Positions 17,308 through 27,861 of a stretch of 64,000 nucleotides of DNA are shown here, in pieces. Numbering within the stretch: the first letter of the stretch is position 1; each line of letters begins with the position of its first letter. Position numbers and translations under genes: made by a program. Below the pieces are notes generated by a model that worked only from the letters and a program-made list of their open reading frames with translations, was not told the origin of the DNA and did not search any database. The stretch is taken from the NCBI RefSeq assembly GCF_003268775.1, contig NZ_QLSU01000041.1, forward strand, positions 1 to 64,000, written 5' to 3'. This stretch comes from Paraburkholderia unamae (lineage in GTDB: Bacteria > Pseudomonadota > Gammaproteobacteria > Burkholderiales > Burkholderiaceae).

Positions 17308-17901
17308 TTACGGACGGCTGCCGGTCGGGAACGGCCATGCTGCGGCCGGGTTCAGGGCAGTCTTGACCGTTGCTGCGGGCGCGGACGGTTGCGCAGCAGG
17401 GGCAGCAGGTGCGGCAGGGGCAGCCTTCGCAGGTGCCTTCTTGGCAGCCTTCTTCGCAGCAGCCTTCTTCGCAGGCGCAGCCTTCTTGGCAGCGGCCTTC
17501 TTCGCAGGCGCCTTCTTGGCAACCTTCTTCGCTGCGACCTTCTTCGCCGCTGCCTTCTTCGCCGGTGCTGCCTTCTTCGCAGCAACCTTCTTCACGGCGA
17601 CTTTCTTGGCTGCAACCTTCTTCGCTGCGACCTTCTTCGCCGGTGCTGCCTTCTTCGCAGCAACCTTCTTCACAGCGACTTTCTTCGCTGCAACCTTCTT
17701 GGCGGCGACCTTCTTCGCTGCGACCTTCTTCGCCGGTGCTGCCTTCTTCGCAGCAACCTTCTTCACGGCGACTTTCTTGGCTGCAACCTTCTTGACCGCG
17801 ACCTTCTTCGCTGCGACCTTCTTGGCCGGCGCTGCCTTCTTCGCTGCAACCTTCTTCACAGCAGCCTTCTTCGCCGCCGGTTTTTTCTTGGCAGTTACCA
17901 T
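17308..17901 (-). CDS. Histone H1-like Lys/Ala-rich DNA-binding protein
   Basis: A 197-residue, strongly basic protein made almost entirely of Ala, Lys, Val and Pro, like the C-terminal tail of eukaryotic H1 and bacterial H1 homologues (Bordetella BpH1 and relatives). It should bind DNA non-specifically and affect nucleoid packing. It is built from pentapeptide modules close to AAKKV, grouped into longer units marked by AAPAKK, which recur at 78, 93 and 93 bp at DNA level. After about residue 145 the sequence becomes Ala/Pro-rich, ending in a non-repetitive tail (AAAWPFPTGSRP). A good ribosome-binding site AAGGAG precedes ATG 17901. It lies alone between terminators. Confidence 0.88.
   Translation of the reverse strand: MVTAKKKPAAKKAAVKKVAAKKAAPAKKVAAKKVAVKKVAAKKVAVKKVAAKKAAPAKKVAAKKVAAKKVAAKKVAVKKVAAKKAAPAKKVAAKKVAAKKVAVKKVAAKKAAPAKKAAAKKVAAKKVAKKAPAKKAAAKKAAPAKKAAAKKAAKKAPAKAAPAAPAAPAAQPSAPAATVKTALNPAAAWPFPTGSRP
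17561..17834 (-). repeat. Nested tandem repeat inside the H1-like gene
   Basis: The 10-mer GCCGGTGCTG (fourth copy GCCGGCGCTG) occurs at 17561, 17639, 17732 and 17825, giving periods of 78, 93 and 93 bp. The 78/93 difference is 15 bp, one pentapeptide module, so the units differ by a whole module. All periods are multiples of three and keep the frame. Confidence 0.85.
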
Positions 17902-18054
17902 TTTTTTCTCCTTCAGGTTCAGATGAGAGTCAGTTCAAACTACACCCTTCGTCAAAACCCGCTTCCCGCGAGCGCTTCTCACGGCGCACACTGCGAAGCG
18001 GGCTATTCATCGGCGTACGCTGGTCCCGCGCGCTTACGCTAATGAATGCGGTAA

Positions 18055-18084
18055 GGCGCGCCGTGTCACGAGACACAGCGCGCC
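18055..18084. repeat. Inverted repeat upstream of the H1-like gene
   Basis: Arms GGCGCGC-C-GTGTC and GACAC-A-GCGCGCC separated by ACGA: 12 of 13 positions pair. No T run on either side, so it is an mRNA structure or operator candidate rather than a standard terminator. Confidence 0.6.
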
Positions 18085-18289
18085 GAGTCATTCCGGCGTC
18101 GGCTACCGACACCGGGCAACGTTCGTTGAAGACGCTGGTCGCATCACTCGCGTAGCCAGCGCCCTTTTCCGGGGGGAAGTTTGCCCATCCCACTGAAGGG
18201 TTCGCAAAGTGCCTTGCACGTATGTGAGCCACCTGGGCTCCGGGCACGCTTTGCATCAGGCGTTCCTGCTCCTAATCATCATGCCGGTC

Positions 18290-18311
18290 GAGGCGGCTCG
18301 CGCGCCGCCTC
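18290..18311 (-). terminator. Hairpin downstream of nrdB
   Basis: Perfect 8-bp stem GAGGCGGC / GCCGCCTC with a 6-base loop, extended by CCGG/CCGG outside. It lies about 40 bases past the nrdB stop. The following minus-strand bases are not a strong T run, so termination strength is uncertain. Confidence 0.55.
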
Positions 18312-18349
18312 CGGCAACCCCTAAAAGATGGCACCAAGGTGCGCCCGGG

Positions 18350-19573
18350 TTATTCCCAGGACAGCGCACCGCCCGTCTGATATTCGATCACGCGCGTCTC
18401 GAAGAAGTTGCGTTCCTTCTTCAAGTCGATCATCTCGCTCATCCACGGGAACGGATTCTCTTCGTTCGGGAACAGCTGGTCGAGACCGATCTGCTGGCAA
18501 CGGCGGTTGCAGATGAAGCGCAGATAGCTCTTGAACATCGATGCGTTCAGACCCAGCACGCCGCGCGGCATGGTGTCTTCGGCATAGCGGTACTCGAGTT
18601 CGACCGCTTGCTTGAACAGATCGGTGATCTCCGCACGGAACGCCGGGGTCCACAATTGCGGGTTCTCGAGCTTGATCTGGTTGATGAGGTCGATGCCGAA
18701 GTTGCAGTGCATCGACTCGTCGCGCAGGATGTACTGATACTGCTCCGCGGCGCCGGTCATCTTGTTCTGGCGACCGAGCGCGAGAATTTGCGTGAAGCCC
18801 ACATAGAAGAACAGGCCTTCCATGATGCAGGCGAACACGATGAGCGACCTGAGCAGCGTCTGGTCGGCTTCGAGCGTGCCGGTCTTGAACGACGGATCAG
18901 TCAGCGTCTGGATGAACGGGATCAGGAACTCGTCCTTGTCGCGGATCGACTTGACCTCGTGGTACGCGTTGAAGATCTCGCTTTCGTCCAGGCCCAGCGA
19001 CTCGACGATGTACTGGTATGCGTGCGTGTGGATCGCCTCTTCGAACGCCTGGCGCAGCAGGAACTGGCGGCATTCGGGCGCCGTGATGTGCCGGTAGGTG
19101 CCGAGCACGATGTTGTTCGCGGCGAGCGAGTCGGCGGTCACGAAGAAGCCGAGGTTGCGCTTGACGATGCGGCGCTCGTCCTCGGTCAGACCGTTCGGGT
19201 CCTTCCACAGGGCGATGTCGCGGGACATGTTGACTTCCTGCGGCATCCAGTGGTTCGCGCAACCCGCGAGGTACTTCTCCCAGGCCCACTTGTACTTGAA
19301 CGGCACCAACTGGTTCACGTCGGTCTGGCCGTTGATGATGCGCTTGTCGGCGACATTCACGCGCGCTTCGGTCGAGACCGGCGCTTGCGGCGGCGGTGCG
19401 ACGGCGAAGTCGCTGGCGAAGATGTTGGTCGCCGATGAAGCCTGAGGAGCGGAACGCAGACCAAACTGCACCTCGGCAGCCTGGACAGCCTGACCCGCGG
19501 GGTTGCGCAACGCGTTTTGCTGCGCACCGCTCGACGGAGTTACGGCCGTGATCTCGTCATCCCAGTTGAGCAT
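18350..19573 (-). CDS. nrdB: Ribonucleoside-diphosphate reductase class Ia, beta subunit
   Basis: Holds the diiron-tyrosyl radical cofactor that starts ribonucleotide reduction in NrdA. All key residues of the E. coli protein can be matched: iron ligands Asp148, Glu179, His182, Glu252, Glu286 and His289, and the radical Tyr186 (EAIHTHAYQ). Offsets from E. coli numbering are constant (+64 for the first block, +48 for the second), which supports the match. The 407-residue protein is longer than E. coli NrdB because of an extra, Ala/Pro-rich N-terminal stretch of about 60 residues. I chose ATG 19573 (MLNWDDEITA); ATG 19585 has no clear ribosome site. Confidence 0.96.
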   Translation of the reverse strand: MLNWDDEITAVTPSSGAQQNALRNPAGQAVQAAEVQFGLRSAPQASSATNIFASDFAVAPPPQAPVSTEARVNVADKRIINGQTDVNQLVPFKYKWAWEKYLAGCANHWMPQEVNMSRDIALWKDPNGLTEDERRIVKRNLGFFVTADSLAANNIVLGTYRHITAPECRQFLLRQAFEEAIHTHAYQYIVESLGLDESEIFNAYHEVKSIRDKDEFLIPFIQTLTDPSFKTGTLEADQTLLRSLIVFACIMEGLFFYVGFTQILALGRQNKMTGAAEQYQYILRDESMHCNFGIDLINQIKLENPQLWTPAFRAEITDLFKQAVELEYRYAEDTMPRGVLGLNASMFKSYLRFICNRRCQQIGLDQLFPNEENPFPWMSEMIDLKKERNFFETRVIEYQTGGALSWE

Positions 19574-19822
19574 AAATGTCACCATCAATTTAGATCGGTT
19601 TGTACCATCTTTTCGTGAGCGATAAAAGGGTTCGCACACGAAAAATCCTGTTTTCGATTCGCGTTGCGACCTCGATACAACACTTTGTTATCGCATCGTG
19701 TCGATTGCATCGCGCAAGCACTGCGTAGAGAGCACTGATTCGTCGTGCTCACATCGCGCGTGCGATGCGCTTCGAAGGTCATCGCGACATCGAGAGCGTG
19801 TGTGAAAGACAGCGTGCGCCGC

Positions 19823-19899
19823 GCGCTTTTCGCTCGCGCCGCGAGTGCGTTTTCACTCGCCGCTCACTGCTTGCCGCGCGCTGCGCTTTTCGCTCGCGC
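19823..19899. repeat. 17-bp perfect direct repeat in the nrdA-nrdB gap
   Basis: GCGCTTTTCGCTCGCGC occurs at 19823-19839 and again at 19883-19899, exactly 60 bp apart. Confidence 0.85.
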
Positions 19900-20073
19900 G
19901 GCCTGAGTTGGGTCCCTGCGCGAAACTCCAGGGATTCCTTCCTGTTGTCTCTTTCGCGTCGTGCAACGCGCGTGCAGAGCGTTGCCGGGAGAGACGGCGC
20001 GCATTGCGCGCGCCTCATTCGTTGTTACATCTCTTCTACTGTTTACTACTGATGCGCTACCGATGCTTCGGTC

Positions 20074-20114
20074 CTCGCATGATGCGAGCGGCGTTGCACC
20101 GCACGCATCATGCG
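20074..20114. repeat. Paired GCAT-N-ATGC palindromes downstream of nrdA
   Basis: CTCGCAT-G-ATGCGAG (20074-20088) and CGCAT-C-ATGCG (20104-20114) are each palindromic and are also inverse copies of each other (11-bp arms), so the pair can form operators or one larger hairpin. A third near-copy, ACGCATCATGC, lies at 20166-20176 inside the nrdA 3' end. Confidence 0.75.
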
Positions 20115-20123
20115 CAGCCCGCT

Positions 20124-23114
<2,991 letters not shown>

Positions 23115-23451
23115 GTGCAAAGCTCCTGTGGTCCTGGAAAGGTGCGAAGAGTTTTCGCGGATTAGTACGGACGCCGCGCCTGTCGTGCCCCCGTGTGCAC
23201 GCACAAATCGACATATCAGCGGGCGGAGAGAAAAGACCAGCCTGGCGAGGCTGCCGGATGCGACAAGGCAGATGACACACGAACGGCTGCGGTCTTCATC
23301 GTGGATGTCGCGATCATTGGCTGTACCTTCTCTCTCGATTACAGCCGGTGCGCCGGACTTCCTGGCCGGGCGGCACCGTACAAAGTTTCTTTTTTTCCTA
23401 TGCCGGTAACGCGCGCGGCGCCATGCTCGTGGAGCGGGGCGCCGCGGTACA

Positions 23452-23467
23452 ACACAACATATGGTGT
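23452..23467. promoter_or_regulatory. NrdR box 1 (promoter-distal, downstream of start site)
   Basis: ACACAACATATGGTGT matches the known NrdR palindrome (ACACwATATATwGTGT) at 14 of 16 positions. NrdR is the zinc-finger/ATP-cone repressor of ribonucleotide reductase genes. Confidence 0.85.
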
Positions 23468-23482
23468 GAAGCCTTGTTTCGA

Positions 23483-23498
23483 GTACAAAGTATAGTGG
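23483..23498. promoter_or_regulatory. NrdR box 2 (overlapping the -10 element)
   Basis: GTACAAAGTATAGTGG matches the NrdR palindrome at about 11 of 16 positions. It starts exactly 31 bp from box 1, i.e. three helical turns, the spacing usual for NrdR box pairs, and covers the nrdA -10. Confidence 0.8.
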
Positions 23499-23516
23499 AA
23501 GATGCGGGGCGGTCAA
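23489..23516 (-). promoter_or_regulatory. nrdA promoter (sigma-70 type)
   Basis: On the minus strand, -35 TTGACC (23516-23511), 16-bp spacer and -10 TATACT (23494-23489). The predicted start near 23482 gives a leader of about 370 bases. Box 2 overlaps the -10, consistent with repression by NrdR. Confidence 0.75.
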
Positions 23517-23690
23517 ACGCCTTTTTTTACTGGTCCTATCTTGACAAGACGGTAAGCCAAGCGGCGCGGGCGTTGCCGCCGGATGGCGCTTCCAGTGGTC
23601 TGCGAGGCGCGCGTGAACACCCCGCTTGCGAGCGCGGGATGTGCTTGTTTCGTGGGCAGCCGGTGCGCGTTCAACGGCGAATCGAGCGCG

Positions 23691-24317
23691 TCACGACGCC
23701 GCGTCCTGCGCGTCGCGCCCCTGGATATAGGGGAAGCTCGCGTTCGCGAGCTGCGTGTCGTGTTGCAGACGCGCCCAGTCGAAATGCGGGCCGGGGTCGG
23801 TCTTGCGGCCAGGGGCGATGTCCGAATGGCCCGCCAGCGCCTCGATCGGATAGCGCGCGACGAGCGCCTTCACGAGCGCCGCGAGCGTGACGTACTGCGC
23901 CGCTTCGAAGGCCGTCGTGTCGCTGCCTTCCAGTTCGATGCCGATGGCGAAATCGTTGCAGCGCTCGCGCCCGAAGAAGCTCGACGCGCCCGCGTGCCAC
24001 GCCCGCTCGTCGCATGAGACGAACTGCTCCAGCGCCCCGTCGCGATGAATCACGAAATGCGCCGAGACGCGCACGCCGCGCAGATGCGCATCGAAATACG
24101 GATGCGCGTCGCAGTCGAGTCGATTGAGGAAGAGATCGGCGATCTCGGGGCCGCCGAACACGTTGGGCGGCAGGCTGATGTTGTGCACGACGATGAGCGT
24201 CGGCACCGCGCCTTGCGGGCGCGCTTCGAAGTTCGGCGAAGGCAGATGACGTGCGCCGGGCACCCAGCCCCGCGCATCGACCTCACAGGCAGGCGATGCA
24301 GGTGCAGCAGCGCTCAT
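23691..24317 (-). CDS. ampD: 1,6-anhydro-N-acetylmuramyl-L-alanine amidase AmpD
   Basis: Cytosolic zinc amidase that cuts the stem peptide from anhydro-muropeptides during cell-wall recycling, thereby also controlling AmpR-type beta-lactamase inducers. The 208-residue protein shows the amidase_2 zinc ligands His45 (VVHNISLP), His164 (GHSDIAPG) and Asp174, with the AmpD-specific GRKTDPGPHFDW stretch. There is no signal peptide, fitting AmpD rather than periplasmic AmiD. The start overlaps the stop of the upstream small membrane protein gene (ATGA). Confidence 0.95.
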   Translation of the reverse strand: MSAAAPASPACEVDARGWVPGARHLPSPNFEARPQGAVPTLIVVHNISLPPNVFGGPEIADLFLNRLDCDAHPYFDAHLRGVRVSAHFVIHRDGALEQFVSCDERAWHAGASSFFGRERCNDFAIGIELEGSDTTAFEAAQYVTLAALVKALVARYPIEALAGHSDIAPGRKTDPGPHFDWARLQHDTQLANASFPYIQGRDAQDAAS

Positions 24318-24637
24318 CGTGCGGGGCGGTCCTGCGCCGTCGTGCGCGCGTCGTAAGCGCGTGCGTGCTCGGCGCTACAGAACGAGCGCGCGCCCACCGT
24401 CACCGACTCGCTGCGCGGCGCATGCACGCCGCACTCGGCGCAGCGCACCATCGGCTCGGGCAGCGCGCCCTTGCCTGCCGCGCTCGCGCCGCCGTTGGCG
24501 CCACGCGCGGCACCCTGCCCCGGCGCGCCCTGCCCCGGTTGAGCGCCGGGACGCGTTTGCGTCTGCGCACGGCGCAGCGCCTTGACGAACCACTGTCCGA
24601 CGACGAACAGCAGCACGAGGAGAAGTATCTGTCTCAT
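24314..24637 (-). CDS. PP0621-like small membrane protein with a possible C-terminal zinc site
   Basis: A 107-residue protein with an N-terminal membrane helix (residues 1-18), a Gly/Ala/Gln-rich spacer (about 24-58) and a C-terminal motif CAEC (Cys66, Cys69) with SFCSAEH (Cys87, His91), which could bind zinc. It resembles the uncharacterised PP0621 family. Start ATG 24637 lies 22 bases after the ypjD stop; the stop overlaps ampD. The operon ypjD-this gene-ampD suggests an envelope role, but function is unknown. Confidence 0.8.
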   Translation of the reverse strand: MRQILLLVLLFVVGQWFVKALRRAQTQTRPGAQPGQGAPGQGAARGANGGASAAGKGALPEPMVRCAECGVHAPRSESVTVGARSFCSAEHARAYDARTTAQDRPAR

Positions 24638-24659
24638 CGGAACACGCGACTCACACGAC

Positions 24660-25589
24660 TCAAACCACGGGGCGGTGCAGCAGCACCTCGAAAACGAAAC
24701 GGCTGCCCACATAGGCGAGCAGCAACGCGACGAACGACGCGATCACCCAGCGCAGCGCGGCGCGGCCGCGCCAGCCGGAGATCTTGCGCGCGGTGAGCAG
24801 CGCGCCGAACATGAGCCACGAAAGAATCGCGAACACGGTCTTGTGATCGAGCGAGAGCGGCCGGTCGATCAACTGCTCGCTAAAGAGGATGCCGGAGACG
24901 AGCGTGGCCGTGAGCAGCACGAAGCCCGCGCCGATCAGACGGAACAGCAGCTTTTCCATCGTGAGCAGCGGCGGCAGCGTCTCGATCCAGTTCGACAGCC
25001 AGCCGCCGCCGCGATGGTTCGCATTGCGCTGGAAGCCGGCGCCCTTGAGCGCATGCAGGCGGCGCTCGACGGCGAGCATGAGCACCGCGTGCAGCGCGGC
25101 GATCGCGAAGAGCCCGTAGGCGACGTTCGCGATGACGAAATGCAGCTTGAACATCGGCGCGGCCGCATACGGCAGCACGCGCACGCCGCCGAACACGAGC
25201 GGCAGGATCGACGCGAGCGCGGCCAGGGGCAGCAGCAACAGACGCAAGCCGTCGAGGGAGAAGAAAAAGCTCTCGATCCAGTAGATGCCCGCGCCGAGCC
25301 AGAACATGGCCGACAACGCGAACGCGAAGCCGAACACCATTTCGTTGGCCGGGAAAATCGTCATGTGCAGCAACACGCCGTGCGCGGCGAGCGCGACGAA
25401 CAGCAGCGAGCGCGAAAGCGGGCCGAAGGTGCGCGTGCGCAGGGCGTCGTCGCCCGCGCCGACCGTCACCGGCACAGGCGGCACGCTGCCGAGCAGCGGC
25501 GCGGCGCCGGCGCGGCGCAGCGCGCGCCAGTCGGCGGCGCACAATCCGCCGTACAGGAGCACGGTGAGGGCATACAGTACAATATCCAT
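24660..25589 (-). CDS. ypjD: Inner-membrane protein YpjD, cytochrome c assembly (CcsA/HemX-like) family
   Basis: A 309-residue polytopic membrane protein with about eight hydrophobic segments and the family pattern of CcsA/HemX proteins (for example FKLHFVIANVAYGLFAIAAL and SLDHKTVFAILSWLMFG). The family is linked to haem handling, but YpjD itself has no firm biochemical role. It is divergent from ffh, exactly as ypjD and ffh are in E. coli and many proteobacteria. Confidence 0.88.
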   Translation of the reverse strand: MDIVLYALTVLLYGGLCAADWRALRRAGAAPLLGSVPPVPVTVGAGDDALRTRTFGPLSRSLLFVALAAHGVLLHMTIFPANEMVFGFAFALSAMFWLGAGIYWIESFFFSLDGLRLLLLPLAALASILPLVFGGVRVLPYAAAPMFKLHFVIANVAYGLFAIAALHAVLMLAVERRLHALKGAGFQRNANHRGGGWLSNWIETLPPLLTMEKLLFRLIGAGFVLLTATLVSGILFSEQLIDRPLSLDHKTVFAILSWLMFGALLTARKISGWRGRAALRWVIASFVALLLAYVGSRFVFEVLLHRPVV

Positions 25590-25694
25590 GTTCGAAGTTT
25601 ACTATAGGCCCCCTGGCCGCGCGGGATCGCGACGCAATGCTGCGCCTTCCTGTTTCGCGTGCGCGGGCCGGGCCGCACTGCTCACCGCCTCCCC

Positions 25695-27062
25695 ATGCTC
25701 GATAATCTCACTCAACGGATGGCGCGCGTCGTCAAGACGCTGCGCGGCGAAGCCCGGCTGACCGAAGCCAATACCCAGGAAATGCTCCGAGAGGTGCGTC
25801 TCGCGCTGCTCGAAGCCGACGTGGCGCTGCCCGTCGTGCGCGAATTCATCGCCAAGGTGAAGGAAAAGGCGCTCGGCGAGGAAGTGATCGCCAGCCTCTC
25901 GCCCGGCCAGGCGCTCGTCGGCGTGGTGCAGCGCGAGCTGACCGCCGTGATCGGCGGCGACTACGAAGGCAAGGCCGCCGAGCTCGATCTCGCCGTCACG
26001 CCGCCCGCGGTCATCCTGATGGCGGGTCTGCAAGGCGCGGGTAAAACCACCACCACCGGCAAGCTCGCCAAGCTCCTGCGCGAGAAATACAAGAAGAAGG
26101 TCCTCACCGTTTCGTGTGACGTCTACCGCCCCGCCGCTATCGCGCAGCTGAAGACGGTGACGGAACAGGTCGGCGCCGACTTCTTCCCCTCGCAGCCCGA
26201 CCAGAAGCCGGTCGAGATTGCCGCCGCGGCCGTGGACTGGGCCAAGCGCCACTACCACGACGTGCTGCTCGTCGACACGGCCGGCCGCCTCGGTATCGAC
26301 GAGGCGATGATGAACGAGATCACCGCGCTGCACGCCACGCTCAAACCCGCCGAAACGCTGTTCGTGGTCGACGCGATGCTCGGCCAGGACGCGGTCAACA
26401 CGGCCAAGGCGTTCAACGACGCCCTGCCGCTCACCGGCGTCGTGCTCACCAAGCTCGACGGCGATTCGCGCGGCGGCGCGGCGCTCTCCGTGCGCCACAT
26501 CACGGGCAAGCCGATCAAGTTCGTCGGCGTCGCAGAAAAGCTCGACGGCCTCGAGGTGTTCTACCCCGAGCGCATGGCCAACCGTATTCTCGGCATGGGC
26601 GACATTCTCGCGCTCGTCGAGGAAGCGCAGCGCGGCGTGGACGTTCAGGCCGCGCAAAAGCTCGCCGACAAGGTCAAGAAAGGCGGCGACTTCGACCTCA
26701 ACGATTTCCGCGCGCAACTGTCGCAGATGAAGAAAATGGGCGGCCTGTCGTCGCTCATGGACAAGCTGCCCGCGCAGTTCCAGCAAGCCGCCTCGGGCGC
26801 CGACATGGGCCAGGCCGAAAAGCAGATGCGCCGCATGGAAGGCATCATCAACTCGATGACGGCCCAGGAGCGCGCCAAGCCCGATCTCATCAAGGCCACG
26901 CGCAAGCGCCGCATCGCGGCGGGCGCGGGCGTGCAGGTGCAGGAGGTCAACCGCCTGCTGAACCAGTACGATCAGATGCGCACCATGATGAAGAAGCTGA
27001 AGGGCGGCAACCTGCAAAAGATGATGCGCGGCATGAAGGGCATGATGCCCGGCATGCGCTAA
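25695..27062 (+). CDS. ffh: Signal recognition particle GTPase Ffh (SRP54)
   Basis: Binds 4.5S RNA and signal sequences on nascent chains and delivers ribosomes to FtsY. The 455-residue protein has the N domain, the G domain with P-loop GLQGAGKTTTTGK (111-123) and DTAGRLGIDE, and a methionine-rich M domain from about 325 ending in KMMRGMKGMMPGMR. The start is ATG 25695, since upstream in-frame residues do not belong to the family. Confidence 0.97.
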   Translation: MLDNLTQRMARVVKTLRGEARLTEANTQEMLREVRLALLEADVALPVVREFIAKVKEKALGEEVIASLSPGQALVGVVQRELTAVIGGDYEGKAAELDLAVTPPAVILMAGLQGAGKTTTTGKLAKLLREKYKKKVLTVSCDVYRPAAIAQLKTVTEQVGADFFPSQPDQKPVEIAAAAVDWAKRHYHDVLLVDTAGRLGIDEAMMNEITALHATLKPAETLFVVDAMLGQDAVNTAKAFNDALPLTGVVLTKLDGDSRGGAALSVRHITGKPIKFVGVAEKLDGLEVFYPERMANRILGMGDILALVEEAQRGVDVQAAQKLADKVKKGGDFDLNDFRAQLSQMKKMGGLSSLMDKLPAQFQQAASGADMGQAEKQMRRMEGIINSMTAQERAKPDLIKATRKRRIAAGAGVQVQEVNRLLNQYDQMRTMMKKLKGGNLQKMMRGMKGMMPGMR

Positions 27063-27209
27063 CGCACCTTGCGGGCCGCGTGTCGCGTCATGCGCACCCG
27101 GCCCCACACGACGCGGCGCGTGATGGAACAAACGCGCGGGTATATGCTGTAGCGCGCGCCGCCGTTATTTTCCACACTTCAATAGCTACAGCCACCGCCC
27201 GCCAGAGTC

Positions 27210-27761
27210 ATGAATCGCGAAGAAGCCCTGCACATTTTCCGCCACTCCGAAGAGATCGTTTCGGAGGGCGACGTCAATGCGTCGATCGGCAGCATGGCCG
27301 ACGCCATCCGCGCCGAGATCAGCGAGGACTTCCCGCTCGTGCTGTCGGTGATGGGCGGCGCGGCGGTGTTCACCGGCATGCTGCTGCCGCACCTCGACTT
27401 CCCGCTGGAGTTCGATTACATCCACCTCACGCGCTACCGCAACGCCATCAAGGGCAGCGCGGAGATGCAATGGCGCGTCGCGCCGCGCGAGTCGGTGAAG
27501 GACCGCGTGGTGCTCGTGCTCGACGACATCCTCGATGAGGGTGAAACCATGGCCGCGATCCGCGACCGCATCATGGACATGGGCGCGAAGCGTTTCCTCT
27601 CGGCCGTGCTGTGCGAAAAGACGCTCACGAAGGCCAAGCCGCTGCATCCCGACTACTGCGGCTTTTCGGTGCCGGACCGCTATGTGTTCGGCTGCGGCAT
27701 GGACGCGAAGGGTTACTGGCGCAATCTGCCGACCATCCGTGCGCTGACCGAAGGCGCTTGA
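27210..27761 (+). CDS. hpt: Hypoxanthine-guanine phosphoribosyltransferase
   Basis: Purine salvage: converts hypoxanthine or guanine plus PRPP to the nucleotide. The 183-residue protein has the PRPP-binding motif VLVLDDILDEGETMA (101-115). The absence of a motif for xanthine preference argues for Hpt rather than Gpt, but base preference is inferred. It is followed by a terminator at 27804. Confidence 0.88.
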   Translation: MNREEALHIFRHSEEIVSEGDVNASIGSMADAIRAEISEDFPLVLSVMGGAAVFTGMLLPHLDFPLEFDYIHLTRYRNAIKGSAEMQWRVAPRESVKDRVVLVLDDILDEGETMAAIRDRIMDMGAKRFLSAVLCEKTLTKAKPLHPDYCGFSVPDRYVFGCGMDAKGYWRNLPTIRALTEGA

Positions 27762-27803
27762 ATCGAGCATGCGGCGTGCTCGCGGGTCAACCGCGGCGCC
27801 ATG

Positions 27804-27832
27804 AAAAAAAGCAGCCCTCGGGCTGCTTTTTT
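27804..27832. terminator. Bidirectional terminator between hpt and marC
   Basis: GCAGCC-CTCG-GGCTGC stem flanked by A7 and T6, between convergent genes. Confidence 0.9.
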
Positions 27833-27861
27833 ATTGCCTGCGACGCCTGCCGCGCGCGATG

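Larger units (their letters stand above)
17902..18349. other. 448-base intergenic region between nrdB and the H1-like gene
   Basis: No convincing gene is present. It holds the upstream region of the H1-like gene, a hairpin at 18055-18084 and the GC-rich hairpin behind nrdB at 18290-18311. I could not assign a clear promoter for the H1-like gene. Confidence 0.6.
19574..20123. other. 550-base non-coding gap between nrdA and nrdB
   Basis: Class Ia nrdA and nrdB are often adjacent; here a long gap separates them on the same strand. No open frame with coding character is seen. The gap contains a 17-bp direct repeat (19823 and 19883), a CATCGC/GCGATG inverted repeat (19752-19767) and a pair of GCAT-N-ATGC palindromes near the nrdA stop (20074-20114). 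I could not assign a definite nrdB promoter, but the distance argues that nrdB has its own. Confidence 0.6.
23115..23690. other. 576-base region upstream of nrdA
   Basis: Holds the nrdA leader (about 370 bases), the nrdA promoter and NrdR-like operators at 23452-23516, and about 170 bases behind ampD in which I see no feature. Confidence 0.6.

Noticed and set aside
17561..17834. Repeats that could be taken for a CRISPR array
   Set aside because: The units are tandem, in-frame and code for the AAKKV modules of the H1-like protein; there are no unique spacers.
19686..19706. CGATA...TATCG-flanked sequence upstream of nrdB as a regulator site
   Set aside because: Only the outer five or so bases are symmetrical; the core is not palindromic.
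19752..19767. CATCGC/GCGATG inverted repeat before nrdB as an NrdR box
   Set aside because: The sequence does not match the ACAC...GTGT palindrome; left only as part of the gap description.
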